Shown here in pieces: positions 30,601 to 40,325 of a DNA stretch of 64,000 nt. The DNA is from Yamagishiella unicocca (taxonomy: Eukaryota; Chlorophyta; Chlorophyceae; Chlamydomonadales; Volvocaceae). How positions within the stretch are numbered: the first letter of the stretch is position 1; each line of letters starts with the position of its first letter. Under the pieces are notes generated by a model. It saw nothing but the letters and a program-made list of their open reading frames with translations. It was not told the DNA's origin and made no database searches. The stretch spans positions 62,001 to 126,000 of the forward strand of contig BDSL01000062.1 in NCBI GenBank assembly GCA_003116995.1. The letters run 5' to 3'. Position numbers and translations under genes: made by a program.

Positions 30601-33600
30601 GGCATTCAAGGCGTGGCATGTTAACAAGGGGCGAGGGGACGCCGAAACGGAGGGGGTGGGGGAAAAAGCCAGCACCAACCCCAAAAGGCGGAATCGGGCG
30701 CACGATTTGGCTGCGGCAGCGGTATCCACGAGCGGGTCCCAGGGCTGGACGGTTGCGAGGAAGACACGTGGATGCGAGAAAAAACCGTTTAGGAAAGACG
30801 TTGGGCTGGACGTTGGGTTGGGGTGGGCGGAAGGTAGGCCCGGAGGGTGGGTTTGGGGTTTGGGGTTTTAGGGTTTGGGGTTTGGGGACGGGGGGGGGGA
30901 CGAATGCTTCTGTAGGTGATGGGCGGTGCTTGGGGGCTAGCTTGCAGCAGCCACCACACCTCCTCGCCACCGGCGCAGATCATCGCCGCCACCACAAGTA
31001 CGACGACCCCACACCAGATCCATGGATCCACACCACGTCAGACATCATATCACGTGAGGTGGCAGCAGTCACCGGGCTGCACTGCACGAGGGGGGGGGTC
31101 GAGGAAGACCCGTGGATGCGAGAGAGGGGGGGGGGCCCGGGTGGTGGCGGCCGCGAGAGCCGCCTGCTCGGGCGCTCCACACCCCCGTCCACTCCAGAAT
31201 GCATCTCGAAACGTTTTTTCTAAACGGTTTTTCCCGCATCCACGGGTCTTCCTCGAAACCCCCCGTCCAGTCCCCCTGGCGGCAAACCCCAGGTCAGTTC
31301 ACCCTCCCAAGCCAATCGTTAAGGCAACAAGGCCCTCAAACGGGTCTGGCCACTTCGCACTCAATCCCCTGTCACAATCCCCTGGCACCATCCCTCGCCT
31401 CCCTCCCTCCTAGCTTCCCTCCATCTTTACATAACCCCCCTCCCCCGCCCCTCTCGATTTCTCCTTCGTACACGGGTTTTCCTTGCAACCCGCCCCTCTC
31501 CCTTGCATGCACACAGTGCGCCTGCCGCCGTATGAATGACCTTCCGGCTGCCTGACGCGTCTGGGGACAGAACGGTCGAGCGAGCTACCCGTGGTGGACG
31601 GCAGTCAAGCAGGGTTGCTGGCGAAATGCGGGCCTGCTCGAGCTGAACTCGGCTTGGGAGTGCTAGTGCACTTGTGGAGACGCTGTCAAAATGGCCGGCG
31701 CCTCAGTGGCGCAAGGACTAAGGGGGGAGGCAGCCTTCACGCTGGCGTGGGTTGCTGTTTTAACGGACCGAACCAGCTGCTGCTTCTGTGGCAGGCTGAG
31801 ATCTCCCTTTCTTCAGACAAGCTGCCGCCGTAAATCCTTCACTACAAAAGGATGCAATGGAGCGGACTCTCGGGCGAGCAGGAGGGGCCTGCGGCCCCTC
31901 ACGCCCCTCTCCTTAAAAACCCTGAAACCTTTCAATGGTCTTTCCGTTACGGCAGGGTAGCTGCCCTTGGCCAACGTCAGGACCGGTCAGATGATGAAAC
32001 ACGCAAGCAGCGCCCAGCGGTACACCAGCACACACACACTCTCTCACCTCCTCGATCACCTCCGTGGCCCTCAGCTCCTCCGGGTCATCCACCACGTCCT
32101 CCTGCCCCTCCACAATCCGCACCAGCCGGGACAGCGCCCCCAGGTAGTCGCGGACCTCCGAAACCACCAGGTCGCCATTCTGGTCGTACTTTACCTGCGG
32201 CAGGAGCGCGGGTAGCATAGAAACGCGCGGAGGGGGTGGGGGGGGGTGAGGAAGCGAGACAGCCGAGGAGGGACAGCCTCAGCTACCAGGAGGGACAGCC
32301 TCAGCCACGACGGCGACAACAAAACACACCTCCTCTCCCTCACGCCGCCACCGCTGTCGCCGCGCAGTGCCCCTGCCCACCCGTGTGTGTACTGCAACGG
32401 CAGGAGCCAGCGGCGCCTCCACGTGCGGGTGTACGGCGTACTGCACGTCCAGGTGGCAGGCACCGCCTCGCGCTATCTGGTGCGATCGTCCACATAGGGC
32501 CCTCGCCGCTCGGGTCCACTACACGCTCCCTGCCCCCGCCCCCTCCCCCTCTCTTACTCTCCTCCCCCCTCTCCTCCCCCCTCTCCTCCTCCCTCTCCTC
32601 CCCCCCGGCCCCCACCGTTGTGTTTGGTTCGTTGCACGCCTGCGCCCTCTGCAGCAGTGCGTCGAACCGCTCCTGCGCCCCACGGGTCACTGCGGCGAAG
32701 AAGCGGTCCTTGTATCGCCGCTGAGACACGGCGCCCATCTTGACGCGACGGTACTCGGAATCCAGGAGCTCCTGGGAGGGGAGGACGGCTGTTGGCGGTT
32801 GGCGTGGTCTCATAGGGGACGGCAGTTGGCGGTTGGCGTGTTCTCCCCTATGAGAACACGCCCGTATGTCGCGGCTCAGGGGCCTCCTCCCCCATCAACC
32901 CCCACCCCGGCCCCCACCTGCACCCCCATCAACCCCCACCTGCCCCCCTTAAACCCAAAACCGGCCTCCGAAACCGTCGCCCTACACCACGCGGGGTCCT
33001 TGTCTCCGTTAATCTAGGCATTGCCGCCGGGGTCCTTGTCGACATTCGACCTACGATTCTCGCTTACGCGCTGCCCCGTCCCCACCTGCAGCTCCATCAC
33101 CCTCACGCAGTCCACCAGCAGTGTGGGCCGCTCCTGCGCCAGCTGGATGAAGTCCGGCAGCCGCAGGTGGCGGCCGAACAGCAGCTCCTCGAAGCGATGC
33201 ATCACGTCATCCACTCGTGACAAGTAGGCGGACAGCTCGGACAGATCGGCGGCAGACTTGTTGCTCCTGGGGGGCGGGGGGGGGGGAACCCGTGGATGTC
33301 CGAAAAAACGTTTAAAACAGAAGTGGGCGGGGGGCGGGAGGGGGGGAAGACCCGGTTACACGGCATAGGAGACGGAGAGCAGAAATGGGGGCTGAAGGGG
33401 GCCTTATGGGGGGTTTTGAGGACGACGGACGCGTGGCCTTATGGTGGGTTGGTGTGAAACCGGTGACACGAAAAACGACAGGATAGTGGGCGCATGGTCG
33501 GCGGACAGCGAGGATGCGGGCGCATGCTGGAGCATTGGGACGGACGACCGGCAAACCTGTGGGGGACCTTATGGGGGACCTTATGGGGGAGGGGAGGACA

Positions 33601-36600
33601 GGCCGCAGCTGCGGCCTTCGCAGCAGCCCTTGTTACCCGGCACGAAGCCACCACTCGGCGCCCACCCCCGCCGCCTCGTCCGCTGCCTGGCAACCTCTCC
33701 TCCTCCCCCTCCTGCTAGTATCCCCGCCCTCCCCCGCCGCCGGCCTCCCTCCGCCCCCTCCACGCCCCCACCCCCCCAGCCGCGACCGAAACACTCCTAG
33801 GAAACTGTTCCCGACGCCACGCTCTCCGCTCCCTCCCCCCCCCCCGCCCCTCCCACAGTTTTCCTGCTAGCGCCCAAAACCGATTCTGCGAAAACTTTAC
33901 GTGCGTCGCGTGGGGTCCTCGCTCCCTTTCGTCTCGCCGTAGCCGATATAGCTTAGCCGCCGAAGGTCGTATCCCCAACCCAGTTCTCCAGCATGCATCT
34001 CAAAACTTCTGTTTTAAACGGGTTTTTTCGGGCATCCACGGGTTTCCCTCGAACCCCCCGCCCCTCCGCCCACCCGCGCACCCGCCATTCGCACACTGTC
34101 TCCTCCCACAGCCCCTTCTCCCCCTCCCCGCCTGGACCGCCGCTCTCCCCCGCGTCCCTCACCGCCGGCATCGCACTGTGGCGGCGCCGTCCTCGCTGTG
34201 GCAGTGCTGTGGGGATCCGACCCGCTCGGACCGCGCACTGCCTCCCCCCGGTATCCCGTCTCCTCGCCTGCTAGCCTTGCCCCTGTCCCGCATCTTCACG
34301 CCCCATTTTTTCTCACTTCCCCCCCGTCGTACAGGCCTCCGCCGTACAACGCCGTACCAGCCCGCGTCGTACCCGTCTCCCCGTATATCCGGCCTCCCCT
34401 TTCCTGCCTCCGCCTCTTTCGCCGCGCCGCTGGGGCCTCTTCGTTGCTTTGACCCCTGTCCGCCCGCTCCGCGCCTGGATGTTGTTCCTAACGCCCCCTG
34501 CTGCCCCTTGCCCGCATGCTTCGCGTCGACCGCCTTCCCCACCCGCTCTGGGCCCTGGCCAGGTGAGTTCCGCCGCTGGGTTGGGCCTCTGTTCTGGTAG
34601 GTTTTTGCTAGTCGTTGCGTTCTTGTCTGCGGGCGTCAGGACCTGCGTCTGGGCTTTCGCGTCCCCCATGGCGGCGCGGCGCGGCTTCGGCCTCCTCGCC
34701 TGGACGACAGCGGACCTCCTCTGGTAATGCCCGGCTTCCTCACGCATCTGGTCGGTATTCGGGCGGGTCGGGACTGGGACTCCGACTAGGACTGGGACTG
34801 GGACCGGACCGCGATGGCCGCTCTCCCATAGCGCACCAACTCCCACAGTCTTCCTGCTAGCGCCCAAAACCGATTCTGCGAAAACTTTACGTGCGTCGCG
34901 CGGGGTCCGCGCTTCCTTTCGTCTCGCCGTAGCCGCTTAGCCGCCAAAGGTCATATTACGACCTTCGGCTTTCGTATCCCCAACCCAGTTCTCCGGCATG
35001 CATCTCAAAACTTCTGTTTTAAACGGTTTTTTTCGGACATCCACGGGTTTCCCTCGAACCCCCGACCATGTCGGGTATATGTAAGAGGGTTTTTTCCGCG
35101 CAAAACACCCCTCCCCTCCTCCCCCTTCCTCACACAATATGTCGTGTAACCGGGTCTTCTCGTCCCGGCCCCCCCACTTACCCTCGTCCTGGTTTGTCAC
35201 ACATCGGCGGCGCCTACTTGCCGTACCCCGCCTGCACTATCTCCCCTCCATTTCCTTCCTTTTCATCCAGAACATAGCGCTACTAGCCTCTCACCCTTCA
35301 CCCATCTAATCCAATCCCTCCTTCCCTTGCCTGCACGTCGCATGTCCTCCTCCTCGTGGTCCGGTCCTGACGCTCGCCGCTTTTGCTCGCTCATTTGGTC
35401 TTTCCTAGCCATTCTCAGATCAGTCTACCTCTCCCACTACTTTTCGCACGTAACGGGGCGGGCTCCCTTGTGCCGGGCACGTTATTCTTTTCGTTCGCAT
35501 TCACGGGCGGTTGATTGGTCACGTGGCTGCTCGCCGCTGGACGTCGTAACCGCATACATTGGCTTCACCGATAATAACGACCATCGCTCACTTCTTACGG
35601 CCAGCTTCTGCTTCCAGCCGCCTTTCCGTAGGTCACCACTTTAGTCGCTTTCACGCCACCCCGATGATTTCCTACAGCCTACATTACTTCTACCTCGACG
35701 TTCCGACTCAGCAGCGCGTCCCCTCCGTCTACTCGCCGACTATCGCTCCTTTGGATCCCCACCTTCGTCGCCCTGGGTTTGTCGGCCGTGGATTCGTGGA
35801 TATGCATCTTTATCCCCAACACACACACACACTCTCTGTTTCTTACGGCGCGTGTAACCGGGTCTTCTCGGCCCTCCCAATACACATAAACCCACCTCTG
35901 CCAGGCCTGTTTCGCGTTCTCCGCTGTCCCTATCAGCAGAACAAGCGCCTCAAACGCCGGGACCAGGTTGGCGTCGTCCGCCTCCAACATCTCCCAGCAC
36001 CTGTCCGCACGGTACGGCAGATCCACGATGTCCTCGATCTCGGACAACACCTGACATGGGCCGGGGGGGGTGAGGGGGTTGGGGGGGGGGGCGTGAAAAC
36101 CGGTGACACGAAAACGACAGGATAGTGGGCGCATGGTCGGCTGGGGGGGGCGCTCAGAGCCCATGGTTTACCGCACCCACAATCATCTCGCTTCGCCTGC
36201 CGAGCCACCAGTTACCGCAACCCTCTCTCCCTCCCTAGTTCCTGACAACTGCCAAACCAGCCGGGAAGCCCCAACTCCTCGCCGGGGATTGTGTCATGCG
36301 TCCTCCGGAACCTCAGAGACGCGGCTGCGCCCCCAGCGGCGCCCGGCAGTCACTCCCGCCTTGCCTCGGCATCGCAGCTGTGACGAACCCAGCCCACCAC
36401 CGCCATCACCACCACCACCACCACACGCTATCGCACGTGACAACCGGCCGCCGACGTGCCACCTCCACAGGTTCTTCGGTAGTCAACTCAAGTGTTCGGG
36501 CATGCGCACTAAACCGCGTGGCCGAAAACTACTCGTCGGTTCCAACTTTCTGCCCTATGTTTCCGATCCTACCGTGTAAACCGGATTCCTCACCACCCCC

Positions 36601-38233
36601 ACCCCACCCCCACCCCACCCCACACCCCTTCGCCGCCGCCGATTCAGCCTAAGCCGCAGCAGGTCGACTTCTGACTTTAGTTCCCCCACCAAGGTTCCCA
36701 GCATGCATCTCCATTCGGCCATCCGAAACTGTTTCCTCTGTCGTACACGGATTTTCCTTGCAGTACCACAGACCTTCTTGACGTTGCCGTGAGTGGTCGC
36801 CAGCAGCTTGATCTTATCATGGTGGTGCACCAGGTCGGCGCATTCGGAGCACAGCCTGGGGGGTGTGGCGGGGGGGGGGCAGAGGTGTTAGGATCGGCGT
36901 ACTGCGCTGGCCCCCCGCCCTCCACCCCCTCGCCCCCTGCCCTCCACCCCCTCGCCCCGCAGCAGCCAGCCCTCCGGCCCCAAGGGAGCAACGCAGCGGC
37001 CACCTGACCTGACCCACATGTCCTGACCCAAATGTCCTGACCCAAATGTCCTGAACCGAATGTCCTTACCCAAATGTCCTAACCCAAATGTCCTAACCCA
37101 AATGTGCCTGCCCCCTCCCGCCCCACCGATGCCGGTCCCTCCCCGCCAGTGCCGTGTGCCGCTCCGCACCTTGAGCCCTCCACATCCCCCCCCCGTTTGT
37201 CAGCCGTAAATTCGCGGATTCTCTTATACCCCCCCCCTCGACCTTCCCCCCGGCCGTGTTCCCTCCTTTTTCTTCTCTATCCATCCAAGGCTTACCTCGC
37301 GGGCCCACCCCCAGCCGGCCCCTCCACCCTCTTTCTCCTTCTCCTCCTCCGCCGTGTGCACGGGTTGACTCGCCCACCCCCCCTTCCCCCTCCCCCCACT
37401 GCCCACCTGTCTATCCGGTCCAAGGCCGCCTGCAGCTTCAGGATGTGCCGGTGCGCCCGCTCCAGCAGATCCATGCCAAGTCGGGTGGCCTCCACCTGGC
37501 GACATGATGGGGTGGGTGGGAGGGGACGTCCGCATGGGGACAAGAAAGAGGAGGAGAGAGACGTAAGGGGACATAAAAGAGGAAAAGAAAGACGTAGGGG
37601 GAAAAGGGAGGAGAAAGACGTAGCGGGAGCCTGACCATGGAAGCGGCGCGGGCGGGTGTCGGGCCACGGCCCTCCTTGAACCCTCCTCCCCCCGGTTGCT
37701 ACAAACTCCTCGTAGGCGCTTCCGCAGCGTGCTGAGGGCACCACGAAGCTTCACAGCTGCAGTCGCTGCATCCGCTCCTCCAGGCTTGTTCGATTCAGCC
37801 AGTGCTTCCCGTCTGGTTGGGCTCTATTTCGCGCCGCGGCGTGGAACGGCCTTGGCTGTGGCCGTGCGTCAAGCTTGGGCACCGTGCCCCACTTTCCTAG
37901 AGCGCCCGTTCCCTCCCCGTCTCCGCTCCCATCTCCTGCAAATATTACATCCCATGCGCCCCGTTTTGTCTCCAGTTACAACTCGTCACCTGTGACTGGA
38001 CCATAGCGCTGAGGGTGGACTTGGCACTACGATGGCGGGATTCATATTCGGCTGTGATGTCCGCAAGCCGAGTAAGGTCATCCGGATGTTGAAGGAGCCG
38101 TAGCACTTCGGCAACGCCCTGCTCCTTCGCCGACAGGGCCTGCGCAGTGCCCTTGCATGAGTGCAAACGGGCCCATCTACTGCCTTACAAAGTGTGTGCG
38201 CACCTGCTCCGCTAGATTAATAGCTTCTGTCAT
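22830..38233 (-). CDS. SEC6: Exocyst complex subunit SEC6 (EXOC3), 19 exons, 806 aa
   Basis: Subunit of the octameric exocyst that tethers secretory vesicles to the plasma membrane. Exons: 38233-38204, 38139-37990, 37495-37407, 36855-36774, 36050-35896, 33266-33086, 32771-32616, 32194-32048, 30595-30347, 29766-29680, 28988-28905, 28336-28211, 27592-27416, 26979-26905, 25954-25855, 25102-24948, 24097-23958, 23539-23425, 22952-22830. All junctions are GT-AG and in phase; 806 residues against about 750 in plants. Landmarks shared with plant SEC6: SECADLVHHHDKIKLL, YDYTAPCFPPSYDIF (near 357-371), DSYVKRMESTVTSWYDNILD, FLNNNLTCYEQSL, VEDVCRGFLDVAK, MFNDPG, and DYFGDFKVWVE. The C-terminus ends WGFFGWGKK, shorter than in plants. 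The start ATG at 38233 follows from a 10-residue first exon that joins in phase. The introns are full of shared repeat modules. Confidence 0.92.
22975..23058. repeat. Minisatellite in last SEC6 intron
   Basis: Three to four copies of a 23-24 bp unit (gggggtttgataagagggga) just upstream, in transcript sense, of the last exon. Confidence 0.85.
23210..23325. repeat. 24-bp minisatellite in last SEC6 intron
   Basis: Five copies of a unit containing agcaggaggcgcttggggag or its aggtgc variant. Confidence 0.88.
24120..24570. repeat. Direct repeats of about 70 bp around a 300-bp insert in a SEC6 intron
   Basis: The sequence taaaaccgattaggagactg with its flanks occurs at about 24150 and again at about 24522, both preceded by gtgtcggtcggcac and followed by ggaggggtgcggcg. 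The block between is CAG/GCC-rich without coding support. Confidence 0.8.
25163..25212 (+). repeat. Intron module C upstream of SEC6 exon 16
   Basis: Contains ccgttttacgcgacgggaca then ggatagctggcgcatgg. In transcript (minus) sense it lies about 60 nt before the 3' splice site of the exon at 25102. Confidence 0.75.
25813..25896 (-). repeat. Duplicated exon end and 5' splice site of SEC6 exon 15
   Basis: A 42-bp tandem duplication repeats the last exon bases and donor. The first donor follows 25855 and the second follows 25813; both read TATCTCAG[CT]G then GTGAGG and are in the same phase. Using the second would add exactly 14 residues (GEGGSSGTHPGYLS). Confidence 0.85.
26000..26050 (+). repeat. 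Intron module C upstream of SEC6 exon 15
   Basis: A second copy of the same module (cccgttttacgcgacgggac, then ggcgcatggtcgtcgg). In transcript sense it ends about 45 nt before the acceptor at 25955. Confidence 0.75.
26605..26897. repeat. 25-bp and 23-bp minisatellite blocks in a SEC6 intron
   Basis: About nine copies of a unit containing cgggtcttctcgccccaccc, then four copies of a related unit containing gggtcttcagcctctctccc. The unit itself contains the core of intron module D (gggtcttctcgcc), as if that module seeded the array. Confidence 0.88.
27605..27760. repeat. CAG and GCC trinucleotide runs
   Basis: Several CAG runs followed by a GCC run in the SEC6 intron just upstream, in transcript sense, of the exon at 27592. 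The runs give spurious poly-Gln and poly-Ala frames. Confidence 0.9.
28005..28160 (-). repeat. Two copies of intron module B
   Basis: Core gtggattcgcggattctctt (or its gtcgattcgcggatgctctt variant) appears at about 28018 and 28130, each preceded by ggtttgtcggcc. A module C-like block lies between them. Confidence 0.75.
28355..28503 (+). repeat. Intron modules D and B upstream of SEC6 exon 12
   Basis: Module D (agaagacccggttactcggc) starts about 17 nt from the acceptor of the exon at 28336. A module B copy (aagagaatccgcgaatccac) follows at 28472. Confidence 0.75.
28794..28888. repeat. 36-bp minisatellite
   Basis: Three copies of a unit containing cacccacccctccctggacc in a SEC6 intron. Confidence 0.88.
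29371..29449. repeat. 20-bp minisatellite
   Basis: Four copies of gtagcttgcccctgcccccg in a SEC6 intron. Confidence 0.9.
30105..30205 (+). repeat. Intron module A, extended copy
   Basis: Starts ggagacccggggatgcgacg, then gccgttcaggacagacgttt and tgcatgctggaggacttggg. It is the same element as at 8000 and 61865 with more substitutions. Confidence 0.7.
31190..31264 (-). repeat. Intron module A, antisense copy
   Basis: Reads aacgttttttctaaacggtt then cgcatccacgggtcttcctc. A sense start of the same module occurs at 31098-31125. Confidence 0.75.
33285..33512 (+). repeat. Modules A, D and C in series in a SEC6 intron
   Basis: Module A (cccgtggatgtccgaaaaaa) at 33290, module D (gaagacccggttacacggca) at 33347 and module C (gtgaaaccggtgacacgaaa, ending gcgcatggtcggc) at 33452 follow one another. 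Module A begins about 20 nt from the acceptor of the exon at 33266. Confidence 0.75.
33853..34062 (-). repeat. Long intronic element, copy 1
   Basis: About 210 bp nearly identical to 34845-35066 and clearly related to the reverse complement of 61855-62085. It ends in module A. Landmarks are tcctgctagcgcccaaaacc, aaaactttacgtgcgtcgcg and cgtctcgccgtagcc. Confidence 0.85.
34780..35066 (-). repeat. Long intronic element, copy 2
   Basis: Extends further than copy 1, to about 290 bp, including gaccgcgatggccgctctcc and the palindromic gaccttcggctttcg region missing from copy 1. Same SEC6 intron as copy 1. Confidence 0.85.
36093..36145 (+). repeat. Intron module C upstream of SEC6 exon 5
   Basis: Reads gtgaaaaccggtgacacgaa then ggatagtgggcgcatggtcg. 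In transcript sense it ends about 42 nt before the acceptor at 36051. Confidence 0.75.
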
Positions 38234-39089
38234 TTTATATCAACCATGGCCAGCCCGGAGGCCCGGGACTTAGGAGCCCCGTCCCCCGGAAACGTTTTTC
38301 AGCTTACGGACAGGTTGATTATGCCTTGGTTGGGTAGGGACAACTGTCTAAACTGTCTAGACAAACGTCTCTTGAAGTACTCCTTGAGTGACGCAGGAAT
38401 GGTTCGGCTTAACTGCGACGCGTAGTACGGCGCGCGACAGCTGCTACTTGGGGCGACGTGGGCGTTGGGCCACACGGCATCGATCCGCCGGCCGCCTGCG
38501 TGGTTCGTCGCTCGGGGGTTTCCTTGACTGGGAGCTGCAGGGCGTTTGGCAGCGGGTGGGCGAGCTACCTGGGCTTGCCTGCAGGTGCCTGCCAACACTC
38601 ATATGCGCTATGCTTTGTTTAAGTTGTTCATAAGCCGGTTTATTAGGAAGCGCGGTAACGCCCATCCCTAAATTTGCTAATAACGACTACCGGCACGCAC
38701 CAACTTAGGACCGACTTTTGCTAAGTTGCGTACCTACTTAAGCATTACAGCCGGTTGGTAGAGCTTACAGCTACAGCATAGAGCGGGGCGGTGGTGCTTG
38801 GCCACGGGCGCGGAGTTGGAGCTCGTCGCTGGCGGTTAGTAACAACTGCATATATAACTGAACCATCGCTATAGACCAACGCTGCTCTTATAAATGGCGT
38901 CCCGCAGATACCCTAGATTGGCACCAGGGGGGCTAGCTCCGCGGCGCATGCATGCATGCAAGTGTTGGCAACCTTGGCCGACGATCGACGACCCGCCGTC
39001 CAGGGATAGGTGGCAGCCGGCCGCCTGGGGTGCCGTCGTTGAGGGCCATGCATATGGTCGTATGGTCGGGCGGCAGATAATGCTTGTCG
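38234..39089. other. Region upstream of SEC6
   Basis: Contains the presumed SEC6 promoter next to 38234. No TATA box or recognised control element can be supported. The rest holds no convincing exon. Confidence 0.35.
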
Positions 39090-39640
39090 ATTAACGACGA
39101 GCTGACAAGCCTATGCGTATGCCAACGACGGATTTAGTTGCGGAGCTGGATCAGATGCATACGCAATCCGACTCCCCAGAAGCAAGTAGCGAGATGGATA
39201 GTTGTGAATCCCAACGACTAAGCCAGCAAATGTCAGAACTGACTTGAAATCTCGATACGGGGCATGAGAGGTCGACATCGCGAACCAAAACCCAATCGAA
39301 GGCTCCATACCTTGTGCACGAATGATACGATCCGCTGGAGCTGGCAACAGCGTGGCTTCTTGCGCAGTCCCTCGCGCATTGCCAACTTCAGATCCCCCGA
39401 GGTCCTGTACCCCGCATTCCAAAGCTTGCGCAAATCTTCGTCCGTGCAGCGTTCAATCTCGATACCCGGGGACGTTCCCAGTGCATTATTGCGCACGGCC
39501 TCGAGGTCCATTAGGGTCCTAGTAACGTATTCGTGTCCAAATCCTGGCCAAACCCTCTACCGTATGAACACAGGTAAAATTTGCGATAGTGGCATTTGTA
39601 ATGGCCTCTTCGCGGGCCTAGAATATACACCGTAATCACC
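39090..39640 (-). repeat. Right arm of the 22-kb-spaced inverted repeat
   Basis: Reverse-complement partner of 17400-17915. It encodes the same exon relic (39511-39311), reading MDLEAVRNNALGTSPGIEIE and TDEDLRKLWNAGYRTSGDLK before a small insertion near 39345-39360 breaks the frame. The two arms carry different lesions. Confidence 0.8.
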
Positions 39641-40046
39641 GAAGTTGGTGCGAAATTGCCCCAGGCGTCATGGTGTCGGCTTTGGACGGATTTGCCGGCA
39701 GGTCAGGACAAGTGTCCAGCTAAGCCCGTCTAAGCCCCAGTTTGCCAACTCATTTACTAGGTAAGGGTTTGCTATTATAATAATCCAAGCGTAGAATCTC
39801 AACGGTCAGCGTCCTGCAAACCATACAAGGACGAGTGCTCACTTCATAACGCTAAGAAGGCAAATCTGGCAGCACTACAACATGTGGGTAGGTCGGGCAT
39901 TTTACACACCGAAGGCATTATCAATCGCGCTTTGCCCACGCGTCCGCCCTACCTGCCGACACAGCTGGGTCAGGCGACCACATCCTCCTCGTTGGGAGGA
40001 GCAGCGCAGATGGTGACCATGCCTAGCGTCAAATGGCCTGCCAAAT
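39641..40046. other. Flank of the tandem array with a stub of a fourth unit
   Basis: No gene. From about 40010 to 40046 the sequence (atggtgaccatgcctagcgt, then aaatggcctgccaaat) matches 48101-48137. It then jumps to the phrase found at 48848. This is the remnant of a further unit deleted over about 710 bp. Confidence 0.65.
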
Positions 40047-40185
40047 ATACGACAGCCAAGGAGACGTTTCGGCAGCACTAGCAGCACTACTATAGCAGCA
40101 CCTAGCAGCACGATAGCAGCACTCAATACTTACGTAGGGAGCGGCCACCAGCAGCAGGTTTTGGCGGCTTGGCCTCTGAACTGTG

Positions 40186-40325
40186 CTGCGGCTTGGGGCT
40201 CATGGTGGCATCGGCACTGGGCTTGGGGCTCTTGGGGGTATCGGCACTGGGCTTGGGGCTCTTGGGGGTATCCTCACTGGGCTTGGGGCTCTTGGGGGTA
40301 TCGGCGCTGGGCTTGGGGCTCTTGA
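40186..40325 (-). repeat. 30-bp in-frame SPKP repeat, copy C
   Basis: Four units coding S[AE]DTPKSPKP-type decapeptides. Copy B (48987-49126) also has four; copy A (58188-58296) has three. Confidence 0.9.
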
